A stretch of DNA of 64,000 nucleotides, taken from the NCBI RefSeq assembly GCF_000801105.2, contig NC_079512.1:32691848-32755847 (forward strand), given 5' to 3'. The notes beneath the pieces were generated by a model. The model was given only the letters and a program-made list of their open reading frames with translations. It was not told where the DNA came from and searched no databases. The number at the start of each line of letters is the position of its first letter. The stretch's first letter is position 1. Made by a program: the position numbers and the translations under genes. Positions 20,544 to 31,747 of this stretch are shown here, piece by piece. The DNA comes from Raphanus sativus. Lineage: Eukaryota > Streptophyta > Magnoliopsida > Brassicales > Brassicaceae.

Positions 20544-23187
20544 CTAGTACAAGGAGTTGTAAGTAAAACAAGTAGCGACGATGGACACAACACAAGTGAC
20601 CAGAGACGGAAGCAAAGTGACATTCAAAAGCATATCCCGTCCAAAGTAACCGGCCACGGTAATGGTCACGTCAGCAATTACACGTGCGATCGTGCCTGCC
20701 TCCGTCGAAAGCAAACCTCCGTTGTAAGTCCCTCTCGATAGCCTCGACGACATAACCCTCGAGAGCAACGACAAGTTAACACCTAACAAAAACAAGAAAC
20801 GTTTCAGAATCTTGAGGGGTTACATTGAGTAATTATCATTGCTTTTTTTTTTTACCTTCAAGAACTTCTGCAGAGACAAACATGATAAGTCCGGAGCAAA
20901 CATATTGTGGCACAGTGTACGGAACAATGACGTTGAAGCTGAATAGTATACCGACACAAACCATAATCTCCGACACCAACAGAATTTGCCTGGTAAGATT
21001 ATGACTTTAGTGTACCTTGTAGTACAAGAAATCAGCAAAACAGAATATGAGTGTGAGAAACTATTTACCGGTCTTCAAACATGTTGCTGATATAGCTTCC
21101 AATAACGATGTTTACAGGAAGAACCGTGAGACCTAGACAAGCCAAGAAGATAGCAACCGAGCTAGTGGACCAACCGAAGTAGTATGTGGTGATGACACTA
21201 GATTCAGAGAGAAGAATCTCCATTGCATACTTGAGCATGAAGTATATCAACAGTTGAACCTGAGAGAAAGATCATTCAGTATTTGCACCTTTACATTTTC
21301 AGTTAATCAGAAGTTTCATTTTTACCTTTACTGAAGGTGTAAGTAACCTATAAGCAGCTCCAATGGAGTTAACAGGTGCACGAGATTCCTCGGAAGCTTC
21401 TTCACTGTCATCTTCATCTTCAACCTGTTCTTCTATTTCTTCTGATGTAATCAGCAATGGCAGTTTAATGCCTGCCTCCAGATTCCCATCTTGAACAGCT
21501 TCTATCACTCAACACCAAATCAGATATCAACTTCTATTCGTCTACCAAAGAAAGATAGATAGAGGACTAAAAAACATTACCAGAGCTATTAGAATCCTTT
21601 GAAGTACTATGACTCTCCTCAGGCTCAAGCACAGGCTCTCGGAACGAAATAGCTAACCAGACTAAGTACACAAGCCAAGCAATGGCCATAACCCAACCAG
21701 GCAATGTATTTTGGTTAAACGTAAGCTTATAGATCTTGAATCTGATCTGCAATAGACCAGCAAGAGCAGGACCACACGCCATTCCTAGTGCACTTGCACT
21801 TACAAAACCAGCTGATGCCTGCATCCTGATCTTTAACGGTACACAGTCACTTATATATCTCCGGTTCACTGCTCTCGCGGACCCCAATCTGATACATACA
21901 ATACGGTTATGGTTTAGGATTTAGGGTTTAGAGTTTAGCGAAGATATTTTTACAAGTCTTTTAAAAGACTTACCCACAGAATAGCCGGCCGATCAAGAGA
22001 ACAGCTATTGAGTTAAAGTCAAAAGCTAACGCATACAACAAGTTACCGATGAAGAGGACAATGCTACTGAATATAAGCGGTTTGAAGTAAGATCTATTAG
22101 ACCAAGCGCTGAAGTAAACAGAAGAGAAGAGCTGAGCAACAGCCATAGCACCAATCACAACACCACAGACCGTAGCTGCTGCACCAAGGCTCATCGAATA
22201 GTCATCTGCTGTAGGGACAATGATATAAGTATTGACCATATATAGAAACGTGTTGACGAGATTCAACAAGAGTGACATGAAGTGATATCTCCTTCCTTCT
22301 TCATCAACCGCTTCTTCCTCGTCTTGTGGACTAGGTAAATCTTGTTGCATGATAAACGCGTGCTGAGCCATGAAGTTCAAGAAGTTCGTTGAATGTGTGA
22401 GCCTGTCCACTGCTGCTCTGATGGAGTCAACAACAGGATCTTGAAGTGGGAGAGCAGGCTGGTCGTATATAGATAAGTAGCTTCCTTGATTGTTTTGAAG
22501 CTCGTGAAGGTTGCGAGATACAGCTCCAACAACAGCTCCAAGACCCTATACAAAAAATGATCAAATTAATATAAGCTTGGAAACAAAAAGAGAGATTACA
22601 ATTTTGTAAAACTTACAACATGTTTATAGACTTGCTGAAGTTCAGAGTAAGGATGGTTAGCGCGAGTCTTGACGTAATAGTTTGTGAATCTGTAACCAAA
22701 CCTTTTATCGAACTTCTTGAGTATCTTACGGACACCAATAGCATTCATCTCGACGAAGAAGAGGAGCTTGAGAAGATCATGACCAACAGCTCTGTAACCC
22801 TCTTTTAGATTAGCTACGTGAGATATCTCAGGCTCCTCTCCGAGAGCATCGTGCGACTCCCTCAGTCTCTGTAGCCTACTTGCGAGCAACCCTTGTTGCT
22901 CCAACATGAACAGTGCGACTTTCTCGATCTGGTTATCAAGCATCTTTGAGAAGTCTTTGAGAACTTGGCGGCGCTCTAGGTCTCCTCCTTGTAACTGGCG
23001 ACTATACTGATTTACTTTCTTCTTCATTAATTTGTAGTTGATGTAATATCTACAAGGGATCGTGAGTAACAAACAACATTAGTAAAAAAGTGAAAAGTTA
23101 TAAATATGGGAGAAGAAAAATTAAAAGTTAATACCCTTGCCATTCTTGAATGCTTCGTTCCTTGAGCTTTTTACCAAAGGCGACCAT
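20544..23187 (-). CDS. VPT3: SPX-MFS vacuolar phosphate transporter, 8 exons
   Basis: Exons 20544-20782, 20856-20989, 21069-21259, 21326-21501, 21581-21888, 21974-22545, 22617-23049 and 23135-23187, all GT-AG and in phase, give 701 residues. Residues 1 to about 145 are an SPX domain opening [20 protein letters not shown], with the lysine-rich inositol-pyrophosphate-binding surface in [11 protein letters not shown]. From about residue 245 a 12-helix major facilitator domain follows, split by an acidic cytosolic loop rich in EE and DD. This architecture is the PHT5/VPT family, which moves phosphate into the vacuole under inositol-pyrophosphate control. By position and sequence I equate it with VPT3/PHT5;3 (At4g22990). 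A 5' UTR intron above 23187 is possible. No lesion seen. Confidence 0.93.
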
Positions 23188-24925
23188 CTTCTACAAAGAA
23201 AGGAAAGTGAAGAGAGATAGATAAGTTACAGCTTCAATTAAGCTTTAAATTAAAAAGAATGATCACATATTATTAAACTGAACATTTTTAGTGTATGAAC
23301 AAACCTCCTGTCTTCTTCTTTTCCTGTTCTTCTACTAGTTATTTATGTATTCAGATTCCCAGAGGTCTTAAGAAGCTAAAGCATATAGTACTAGAAATCA
23401 CCAATAATTAACATAAATTTATGCTCCAAAGGGACAAGAAATGAGTGGAAAAACAATCACCCTCGTAATCATCAAAGATAAAAGAGAAAACCTTTGTAAT
23501 TTGTGAAACAGAGGAAACAGAGCCTCGAAAGTTGAAACAACACGAGATAGCTCAGAGAGCTAGAGAGAAGGCAGCGAAATAGTATTTGCTGAGGACCGAA
23601 TTGGGATTCGGTGAGTAAAGAAACAAAAATAAAAGAAATAAAAATGAGAGAATAACCCAAAAAGGTAAAATACATAGAGTGGCTCTGCTTGAACTCATCT
23701 TGAACCGTTTTTATAACAAGGAAGAGGCAAGAAGAAGAGATCAGTGTTGCAACCATTGTGGGCTCCATTTTCATTTGTCTCACCCTTAAATTTCATTTTC
23801 AACTTTTTTCTTTTCAGTTAGTGGGATAATGATTTCTCTTGGTTTTAGGGATTTTCATGTTTTCTTGCAATTTTCAAATTATTTTGATGGCAAAAAATTA
23901 AAAATGTCCCATAACTGTTTTTTTTTTTGTTTAGTATGTTTTCCAGAAGATATCTATATACTGAAACTGCATGACATATTGAATTTTAGCCTTAAAAAGT
24001 TATACTTACTATTCAACGATCGTGAATAATATAGTTTCTTCTTTTCATGACTTGTTCTTTTTTTCGAAATACTAAGCATATACTAAGTTAGTAGTAACCA
24101 GGACATGATTTGTCTTTCTTTATTACGTGGGATCTATACACTCGTTACTCGTATGCTTTAGTACAAACACATGATTCATAAGAAGAACCCTATGATTCTT
24201 TTTACGTTTCGTTGGCTGTGGGCTTGCGGCATGAAATTCAAGGGATACATATTTTTGTTCATATGTGGATGTAATGTGTTCTGCGAAAAAACAGTCACTA
24301 GCCTCTATTATTTGTTGTCTTTGTCAGATATTAATAACCCTAAACATACATATCATCTTTTTCTAACAGTGGTAAAATCATTGATTACATCATTGTATAA
24401 TATATGTTTAATTATATATGATGATCAATTCGCATAACACTTGAATCGGCGTAACTATATGTAAACATATATCATCTAAACTTACATTTTGTAAAGATAT
24501 CTAACCAAAATGAATTCAGAAAAGTTTCATTCTCTAAAAGATATGCATATTGTTTTTTGTCCAATTTGTTCTTGTTACAAGCATTAACTATACCACTATA
24601 ATGGCCAACAACAAACGATCTATTGAGTAACCATGAGTATAGTCGAATGTCGTCATGTTATTAACCGTATCTTCTTTATGCTAATTGGCCAACAACTAAT
24701 AACGATAAAATGTAAATCTAAAGGCCATATAGAATAATGATTCAAACATGTGATATATCAATCTCTAACACTCAGTTATATACTGTATATAACTGAGATT
24801 TACAGGTACCACAACATTTTATCTATTGCCGTTAGGGTGAAGTCAGGCAATTATTAAAGTGTATATACAATTTTAAAATAAGTTGGAAAGTTAGGATCTA
24901 GTAGTCACCATATGTTAATAGAAGA
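23188..24925. other. 5' region of the SPX-MFS gene and AT-rich spacer
   Basis: The first 600 bp are the likely promoter and 5' UTR of the SPX-MFS gene. The rest is AT-rich without recognisable genes. A perfect 13-bp inverted repeat with a one-base loop lies at 24771-24797. Confidence 0.5.
24771..24797. repeat. Perfect short palindrome
   Basis: CTCAGTTATATAC, one T, then GTATATAACTGAG: 13-bp arms without mismatch. No larger element boundaries were found around it. Confidence 0.8.
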
Positions 24926-25645
24926 CTAGATTTTGACCCGCCCTTAAAAAGAGCGGGTATATTTTTTGTTGGAAAATTATTTTACGTAATAAAAATTATG
25001 ATTTCTGATGAATTATATATTTTAATTTTTTATGAAATTTATTGTAAATTTACTTATATGACTTGTTTTTGTTATTTTAAATATGGCTAAATTTTAGAAG
25101 ACTCTAAATAATTATAACCCGTAATATGATTTTATTTATTTAAACCGAAGTTAAACTTATTTTACACTGATATTTTTAATTTAAATAAAATATTTTATAT
25201 CTTCAACACTCTTGTATTGAAAAATTCATTTGTGTGTTTCAAAATATTTTCTATAATTTTATTAAATTTAGTTTATGTGACTTAGTTTTTATTTTAAATG
25301 AAACTATTTTTTAAGGAAATGAGATAATTCATACCCGTATTATGATTATGTTGATTTAATCATTTGTTATTTCAACTTAATTTTATTTTGAGGTTTCATT
25401 TAATAAATGCTTTCAAATAATTAATAATGTGAAATATTTGAAAAGATATGGTGCAAACATTTAGGAAACAAAATTTTCAAAAAGACTAAGAATTGAATTA
25501 TATTAAATATTCTTCAATGTAATTGCAAAATAATGACTTTTGATTGGTTGCAAATAATGCTGGAAAAAAATACAGGTAATTTTTGTAATTACTTAAAAAT
25601 TTTAGGGGCAGATTCATAAACATGCATCTGCTTTAATAGTATAGA
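24926..25645 (-). mobile_element. Non-autonomous Helitron
   Basis: On the minus strand the element starts A|TCTATACTATTAAAGCAG at 25645. It ends with a hairpin (CCCGC..GCGGG) followed by TCAAAATCTAG|T at 24926. Both termini, the A and T flanks and the hairpin spacing fit the Helitron model. It is about 720 bp, AT-rich and non-coding. Confidence 0.85.
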
Positions 25646-26049
25646 TGTTAAACATAAAATTTATATAAATAAATAATTTATTTGTCAATGGTAAAATCGT
25701 TTGTATGCAAATTATACATTTTAATTACGATTTAATATAATTTTATCTAATAAATGAATGATATATGATTTCATTTATAGAAATCAATTTATTAGTGTAA
25801 CTAAATTATATGATTTTTTTTTGACCCTAATCAGGTACGGAAAGTCGCAGGTTTTTAGGCATAATTGATGCTGTAATCTTTTTTAGTTTGTACTATTAGA
25901 TTATGGTTAGTTTTAAATTAAATTGGGAAAATACAAAAAAAACTAAAAGATAGGATCATTAATTACTTCAGTGGCATTCTATTGTAAATAAATTATAAAA
26001 TTTAGGGTTAATTTTCATTTGTACTTTCTGTTTTAATAGTATAGATAGA
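25646..26049 (-). mobile_element. Second Helitron-like head abutting the first
   Basis: The minus strand from 26049 reads TCTATCTATACTATTAAAAC, the same kind of head as the neighbouring element. No hairpin plus CTRR end could be found before 25646. It may be a truncated tandem Helitron whose tail was lost or replaced. Confidence 0.4.
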
Positions 26050-26402
26050 AACCGTCGTATAAATAACATGTAGTAAGTTGATAAAAAAGGATGACGTACA
26101 AAACCCCAAAAATCAAGTTCCCATGTGCATGCACGAAGTGTCAAAGACTATGTGATTTACACACAGACAACAAACAAATTTTCTTGTCCATATAAAACAA
26201 TACAAAACTAAATATATTAAAATGAGACGGTATGTAATGTGGTGGGTGGCATTAATGTGCACTGCCTAATAGACATCTGTAGTGTTCTGAATTTAATTCA
26301 CATTTTCTCCATATGTCGAATTTCCTTTTCACAAAAGAAAATGTGGATAAAGTTGCCTTTCTTGTCTATATTCATATGGCAACGTGTCCTTGTAGTTACT
26401 GC

Positions 26403-26624
26403 CTAGTGGTTACGAAGCAATACTTTATGTGAATTATTCATATCTGGCAATTTGATTTCATTGGTGGCATCATATACTTTCTCTTGGTCTTTTCGTTGCT
26501 CCACATGTGTGGTTTCGAATTTTTGAAGTTTCTTTTTCGCATGAACTGGTTCTTCTCCCAATAATTGATGTAGCCTTAATTGGTTATTAAGATTGGCTAC
26601 TAAAACGGTACAGATTATTAGCAT
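26403..26624 (-). CDS. Unrecognised 73-codon open frame
   Basis: A short minus-strand frame with a hydrophobic start (MLIICTVLVANL) and a charged remainder (EEPVHAKKKLQKFE). I do not recognise it. It sits where a syntenic phosphoesterase gene (At4g23000, recalled) would be expected but does not resemble one. It could be a gene fragment or chance. Confidence 0.2.
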   Translation of the reverse strand: MLIICTVLVANLNNQLRLHQLLGEEPVHAKKKLQKFETTHVEQRKDQEKVYDATNEIKLPDMNNSHKVLLRNH

Positions 26625-26699
26625 GCACTACTAAACGGTGAAACCGAGACCTGTCTTGTTCTTAATGCTCACTTACTCACACTCATGAGAAGGTATTTA

Positions 26700-27170
26700 T
26701 CTTTATTCCTTGTTGGTTTCAGAGTAGGCTACTAAGCTAGGCCACATCATACGAGGTTATTCGTTTTCTAGTCAGAAGGCCGGGGAGCTTCTTTTGGACA
26801 GTTTGGAGTGCCTTCGTGTACGTAGCATAGCCAGTCATGTGATTTTCACCAGTGTTCTTAATTCTTATGTTGCTAATAACTGCAACTATGTTTGCTCCCT
26901 CAAAAATATCTCTGAAGAACCGAGCGGTAAATGAAATACTTCATGTTGCTGCACACACATAACAGCTACATTGATTCTTATGTTGCTGTTGGAACTCGCC
27001 ATAGAAATATGTATTCAGCATAAGCTCCTTGCAACATCGGTTCCACCTTTCCATACAACGTTGTTTGGCTTCACTCATTAGTCATTACAATGTCGTTGAC
27101 ACCAATGGACTAGCAGTTTATCAGCTCAACATTTGCTTTTTTTCTTAGTCCAGTATTATTCTATATAAAC
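26700..27170 (+). pseudogene. Coding-like debris upstream of UTR2
   Basis: The plus strand has an open stretch of about 70 codons (26735-26930, containing ATKLGHIIRGYSF and LECLRVRSIASHV). It is followed by shorter in-frame pieces broken by stops (for example NIGSTFPYNVVW near 27030). Codon structure suggests former coding sequence, but I cannot name the protein. Confidence 0.25.
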
Positions 27171-27224
27171 CCTTTAAACTTCTGATATACATATGTATAA
27201 TAAATAGATAATTTGGCACATATA

Positions 27225-29459
27225 CTAAACCAATGACTTTCTCTCTTCTTCATCTCCTCTATCACCCTCACCCCCATCGTTCCTAATCGTTGGTCTCGCT
27301 GGAATCTTGCTCGGAGGTTTACTATCCATCGGTACCATCTTCAATACAATTCCCATGGCTATCAACAGCAATCCCGATCCGTGCTGCTCTGTTAACGGCT
27401 TTGTGAATATCAAATACGACAGCAACAACGTAACCCCTTTCCTCGCTGTTGTTATCTACACACAAAAACGTTTAAAAACAGTAACATATTTTAGAACGCA
27501 TGTTCAGTGTAATAACGCAAGTAAGGGGTTTTAGACAAGACTAGAGATTAGACCAAGGCGGTTGTAGCGGCCCCAAAGAGTGCAATGAGCGATAGAACGG
27601 AGACTTGACCGATGAACGTGGCCATGGCTTCGAATACAAGCACTCCATACACGTACGGATGCTGCAAAATTAAACAAAGGAGAGTTGATTTTTTAATAGA
27701 CCAACCTACTAATCATTAAACCGTTAGTATTAAAGAAATGCACGTTGGTACTTTACTTAGGTTTCGTTTATTCCATTTATCATAAAAGAAAATTTGACTT
27801 TTAAAAGGTTGGCAGATTCAGACACGTCCTCGGTCAACGATGTCATTTCGACGGTACCATGAATCCGACAAACTTTTACTTTTTCATTAAACAGAAGCTG
27901 ACTTCGATTTGAACCTTGAACCAATAACTTAATAGGACAAAATCCATGAGCCAAGAACTTTCATAGCTAATATAAAATGCACTCTTTCTCACTTTGGCTT
28001 CAAATGGACTAGTGTATAAAGCAAAAACTAAATCCGGTTAATTTGGTTTGGTTAAGCTTTACGGTTTACCAAGACCAAAACAGAGGTTTTGGACTTACTT
28101 GTGAGCACGCAGTCCACGCACGGAAAAGCTCACCGGTTAAGACCATGGGAACAAATAAGAAGGGTAATCCAACAACCGTTGAGCAGAAAAGCATCTCCAT
28201 CTGTCACATTTTATACATTAGCAAAAATCTTAGGCACAAAAAAAAAGGACGGTATAAGAAAACCAGACAGAACCGGGTTTTTGTTTTCTTTGTGTGTTTT
28301 CTTGCCTGAGTTGTCTCAGGATTCATAGTGAAAATGGCTTCTTGAAGATTACCCAAGAAAGCATCCATGATTAACGCACCAGAAATCATCAAAATCCCAA
28401 TCATACCGAAATTCGGAGACATTTGTGCGTCTGCTAATGTGAATAGGATCAAACCAAGAACGAGCAAGAAGGCTGAAATGTATTCATGGACCGGGTATTT
28501 TCTTCTCAAACCAGGTATGAAAGCTCCCATTATCATTACCGGCAACACCTAAACCGTCATTTTGATCATTCTCTAAACACTTGGCTATTTTCAATTCAAA
28601 TGAATTTGGGAAATGTGAATGCACCTTGGTGGATTTGAACATGATTTGAGCAGGATAGTTGAGGTAAGCCAAAGATCCTTTGGTTAGTCCATGTGATCCC
28701 ATGAGAACAGCAGAGAGTTTGACATAAGTTCTCATGGGATTCACAATATGTTTTGTGGTGAAGCCTTGAAGGTAGATGAGAAATAAGTAGACAAACCCTT
28801 GTATAAACGTGAAGTACCAACCAAAGCTACAAGAAAGAGATAGAACACAAACACCATTGTTAATGTTAAGTTCTTGTTTTTTTTTTGTTTTAGAAAATAA
28901 TCCAAAAGTTAAGAAGAAATGAAGTTGACTTTACCTAAATTGGAGACGATTATAAACATATTCCTGTAAAAGTAAAAATAAAATTAATATTCATACCCAA
29001 TAAATTCTTCAAAGTCTGTTTTTTACAAGATCATACTGATCTCACAAGATATTCATATTAGATGATTTTGTAATTTAGATTTGTATAGAAATCAACAAGT
29101 ATATGTGTTTTTGGAGAGTGTTTAGTTCGTCATGCAATTTTCTGCTTCTCTGTTTTTTCTTCGGTAAGAGACCAAAACATTTAAAAAAAAAACTTAAAAT
29201 GCAAATTAGTTTAAATGTAGCATATTTCCATTGAGAATTATGCGGAATTATTAACAGAAAGATTCTAAGTTTTTAATATCGATTATATTTCGGGATTTTC
29301 AAAATCAAAATTAGAATAGAAAATCAACTAAAGAACCTCGCAAACTCCGTTAACGAGATAGCCAAAGAAGAAACCAGAAGTGCAAATGAGAAACTGTTGC
29401 CAAGTTGGTCGATCAGACAGAGAGATTCCAAACAGAGTTCTTGATTGTTCCTCCTTCAT
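27225..29459 (-). CDS. UTR2: UDP-galactose (nucleotide-sugar) transporter, 7 exons
   Basis: Exons 27225-27455, 27554-27661, 28099-28200, 28306-28548, 28625-28826, 28935-28963 and 29337-29459 join in phase to 345 residues, [13 protein letters not shown] to ERKSLV. This is a drug/metabolite-transporter-superfamily membrane protein with about ten hydrophobic segments. The [18 protein letters not shown] and [13 protein letters not shown] motifs are typical of the UTR/SLC35B group. These carry UDP-sugars into the Golgi or ER lumen in exchange for UMP. By position and sequence I equate it with UTR2 (At4g23010), reported as a UDP-galactose carrier. The intron after exon 4 starts CAG|GCAAGA, so it is a GC-AG intron. 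A 29-bp micro-exon (28935-28963) encodes EYVYNRLQF. No lesion seen. Confidence 0.92.
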
Positions 29460-30081
29460 TTTTCTTCTTCTTTAAAAGTGGAATAATCAAAGATTTCTAG
29501 AACTAACTCTAAAAAAATAAAGTCAAAACAGAAACCGAGAAAATATAAGTAAGAATCCTCTCAGGAATTGATCAAAGGCATGTAAAGTGAGCCATAACGG
29601 TATCACTCCTCAAAAAGGGCAATCACAAAACTAAATCAAACCAAATTCTTCTCTAATCCACTCCTCAAAGTCTCTCTCAAACTTGAAAGGATAGAGAGAA
29701 AGAGAGATATGGTATCATGAACCAAAAAACAAAGAGAGCTATTAAAAGCGAATGAGAAAACACATGAAGAAGAAGAAGAGGCGCGTCAAGACTTTATACT
29801 AGTCGCGTGATTCGGCACTCTGTGACACGTTTTTTTCTTCTCTATAGCCGTTCTTTTTCCTTCTGGTGAAAACTCAAATTACTTCTATAATTTTATATAT
29901 AATTTCTCAAATATATGTATATATTTTTTATAAAGGTTATATGATAAGATATTTGTTCTTAAAAATATTAGTATTTCTGATCATTTTTATAATATTTTAC
30001 ATTATTATTTACTTTACTTCTTAAAATTATGAATTGGTTCGAACCAAAATAATAACAGATTAATTCAATTTTGTCTAATTT

Positions 30082-30120
30082 CAGTCCTAGTTTTTTTTTT
30101 GGACAATTCCAGTCCTAGTT
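30082..30120 (-). mobile_element. Micro-retroposition scar
   Basis: Eleven-base repeats CAGTCCTAGTT (30082-30092 and 30110-30120) enclose 17 bp. On the minus strand the insert reads GAATTGTCC followed by A run. Confidence 0.55.
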
Positions 30121-30711
30121 TAAACTACTATAAACCAGCAAACAGTGTGGCAATGTTTACACTTTGAGAAGTGAAGGAGGATATTGGAAAATAATATCAA
30201 CGTGTGGGCACTTTCCATATTTGATTAATCAAATTAAGTTATTATCTCGAGATAAGAAATAACGATTCGATGAATAATGCTTGCTTATTTAGTCAACTTT
30301 TCGGTTTAAGATAAATGAGTCATTTTCTCAGTCTGCACCATTATAGTTCTCTTCATAGTTGGCTTACCATTTTTTCTAGATATTATTCAATTTCTTTCGC
30401 TAGAATTTACGTTAAGTGCGTTAAGCATAGTGTTAAATGCGTTAAGTATAGCTATAAATCTCATGAGTAGCATAAATTAGGGCACGTTTTAACCTTTCTT
30501 TTGTTCAAGCATTATTATGAAACTCAAAACTAAGCTCACGCATTTTCTTGACCAACATAAAACTATTAAGGATTATTATGAAAGTTGTTAGAGAATTCTT
30601 AAAAAGTATCGAAAAGCTAATGAAATCAAATACTGAATATTGAAATAATTAGAAGAACAAACATAATTTGAGTCTACAGGAAATATATAGAACAATATAT
30701 AATAGCAAATT

Positions 30712-30753
30712 AATTTAGTTCTTTATCTTTTGGAAAAAAAAAATTTAGTTCTT
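30712..30753 (+). mobile_element. Micro-retroposition scar
   Basis: Twelve-base perfect repeats AATTTAGTTCTT (30712-30723 and 30742-30753) enclose 18 bp, TATCTTTTGG followed by A run. Confidence 0.6.
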
Positions 30754-31189
30754 GAAGTGGATGCTTTGGAATGGCAAGGTTCTTGAATTATCCAACTCAT
30801 CTAAATGCAATTAAGGCCTTGATTAGCTTTATCTCTCGACCCGCGATCAGCAATATACCAATAACAACAGAAAGGTTAAAACTAATAAGCACATGTATTT
30901 GTATTTAAAGATAAACGTATTCAACTTTCTATTAAAACTAAAACCATAGTAAAAGCAGATGAAGCTTATATATATTTGTAATTGTACGTATTAAAGTTAT
31001 CAGTTATCATTTGTGTGGTTTATAATGACCGGAAGACTTTGCTCGAGACTTTTGATTATAGAAGAAAGTTTACAATTTAACAAACGAATCAAGGTGAGAA
31101 ACAAATCCCATTGACGTACGGTCAACTAGTGTAGGCCCAGATTCGGCCATAATGTACAGTGTACCGGAATATTACCAAACCGAAGACAG

Positions 31190-31235
31190 GTCCAACTACA
31201 CTTTTTTTTGTTTGAAAAGACGTCCAACTACACTT
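31190..31235 (-). mobile_element. Micro-retroposition scar
   Basis: Fourteen-base perfect repeats GTCCAACTACACTT (31190-31203 and 31222-31235) enclose 18 bp. On the minus strand the insert reads GTCTTTTCAAAC followed by A run. Confidence 0.65.
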
Positions 31236-31747
31236 GTCTCCTTCTTTCCAAAAATGAACTGATCTCAGATTGTGGGCACTGGTAATGCCCGTCAATATAG
31301 GGTTGGTAAAGTTACAGTATAATAGGTTACTTGTAAACTGTGTGGGCTTCATGATTGGGTTAGAGGAATTAGACGTTGCCTACAATTCGTAATAATTCAA
31401 TTTGGAGTATCTATGTTCAAAATATTTTATGATGTATATGTATCATATGTGTATGCATTGAAAATTATGGTGTCGACTTTGTTCTCACTCGTTTAAGTGT
31501 TTCTCTCTCGGACAATTATGAAGGTTTGAATACTTGTTGGAGAGTATCTGAAGTTGAACACCTCGTCTAATTAAATTTTAATAAATATTTTTTTTGTTAA
31601 ACTGTAACTAATACTAGTGACTAATATTAACATCACTTAACCAGTCTTTCATACCATTTGTTTAAAAACATAACTATAAATATCAAAATTTTAATAATAC
31701 TTATAGACTGCAGTGAACAGTAACGAACATGTGACAAGAAAAGAAAC

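Larger units (their letters stand above)
29460..31747. other. Intergenic region between UTR2 and TRM-type gene
   Basis: 29460-29830 is the probable UTR2 promoter and 5' UTR. The remainder is AT-rich and carries three micro-retroposition scars but no gene I can support. Confidence 0.5.
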
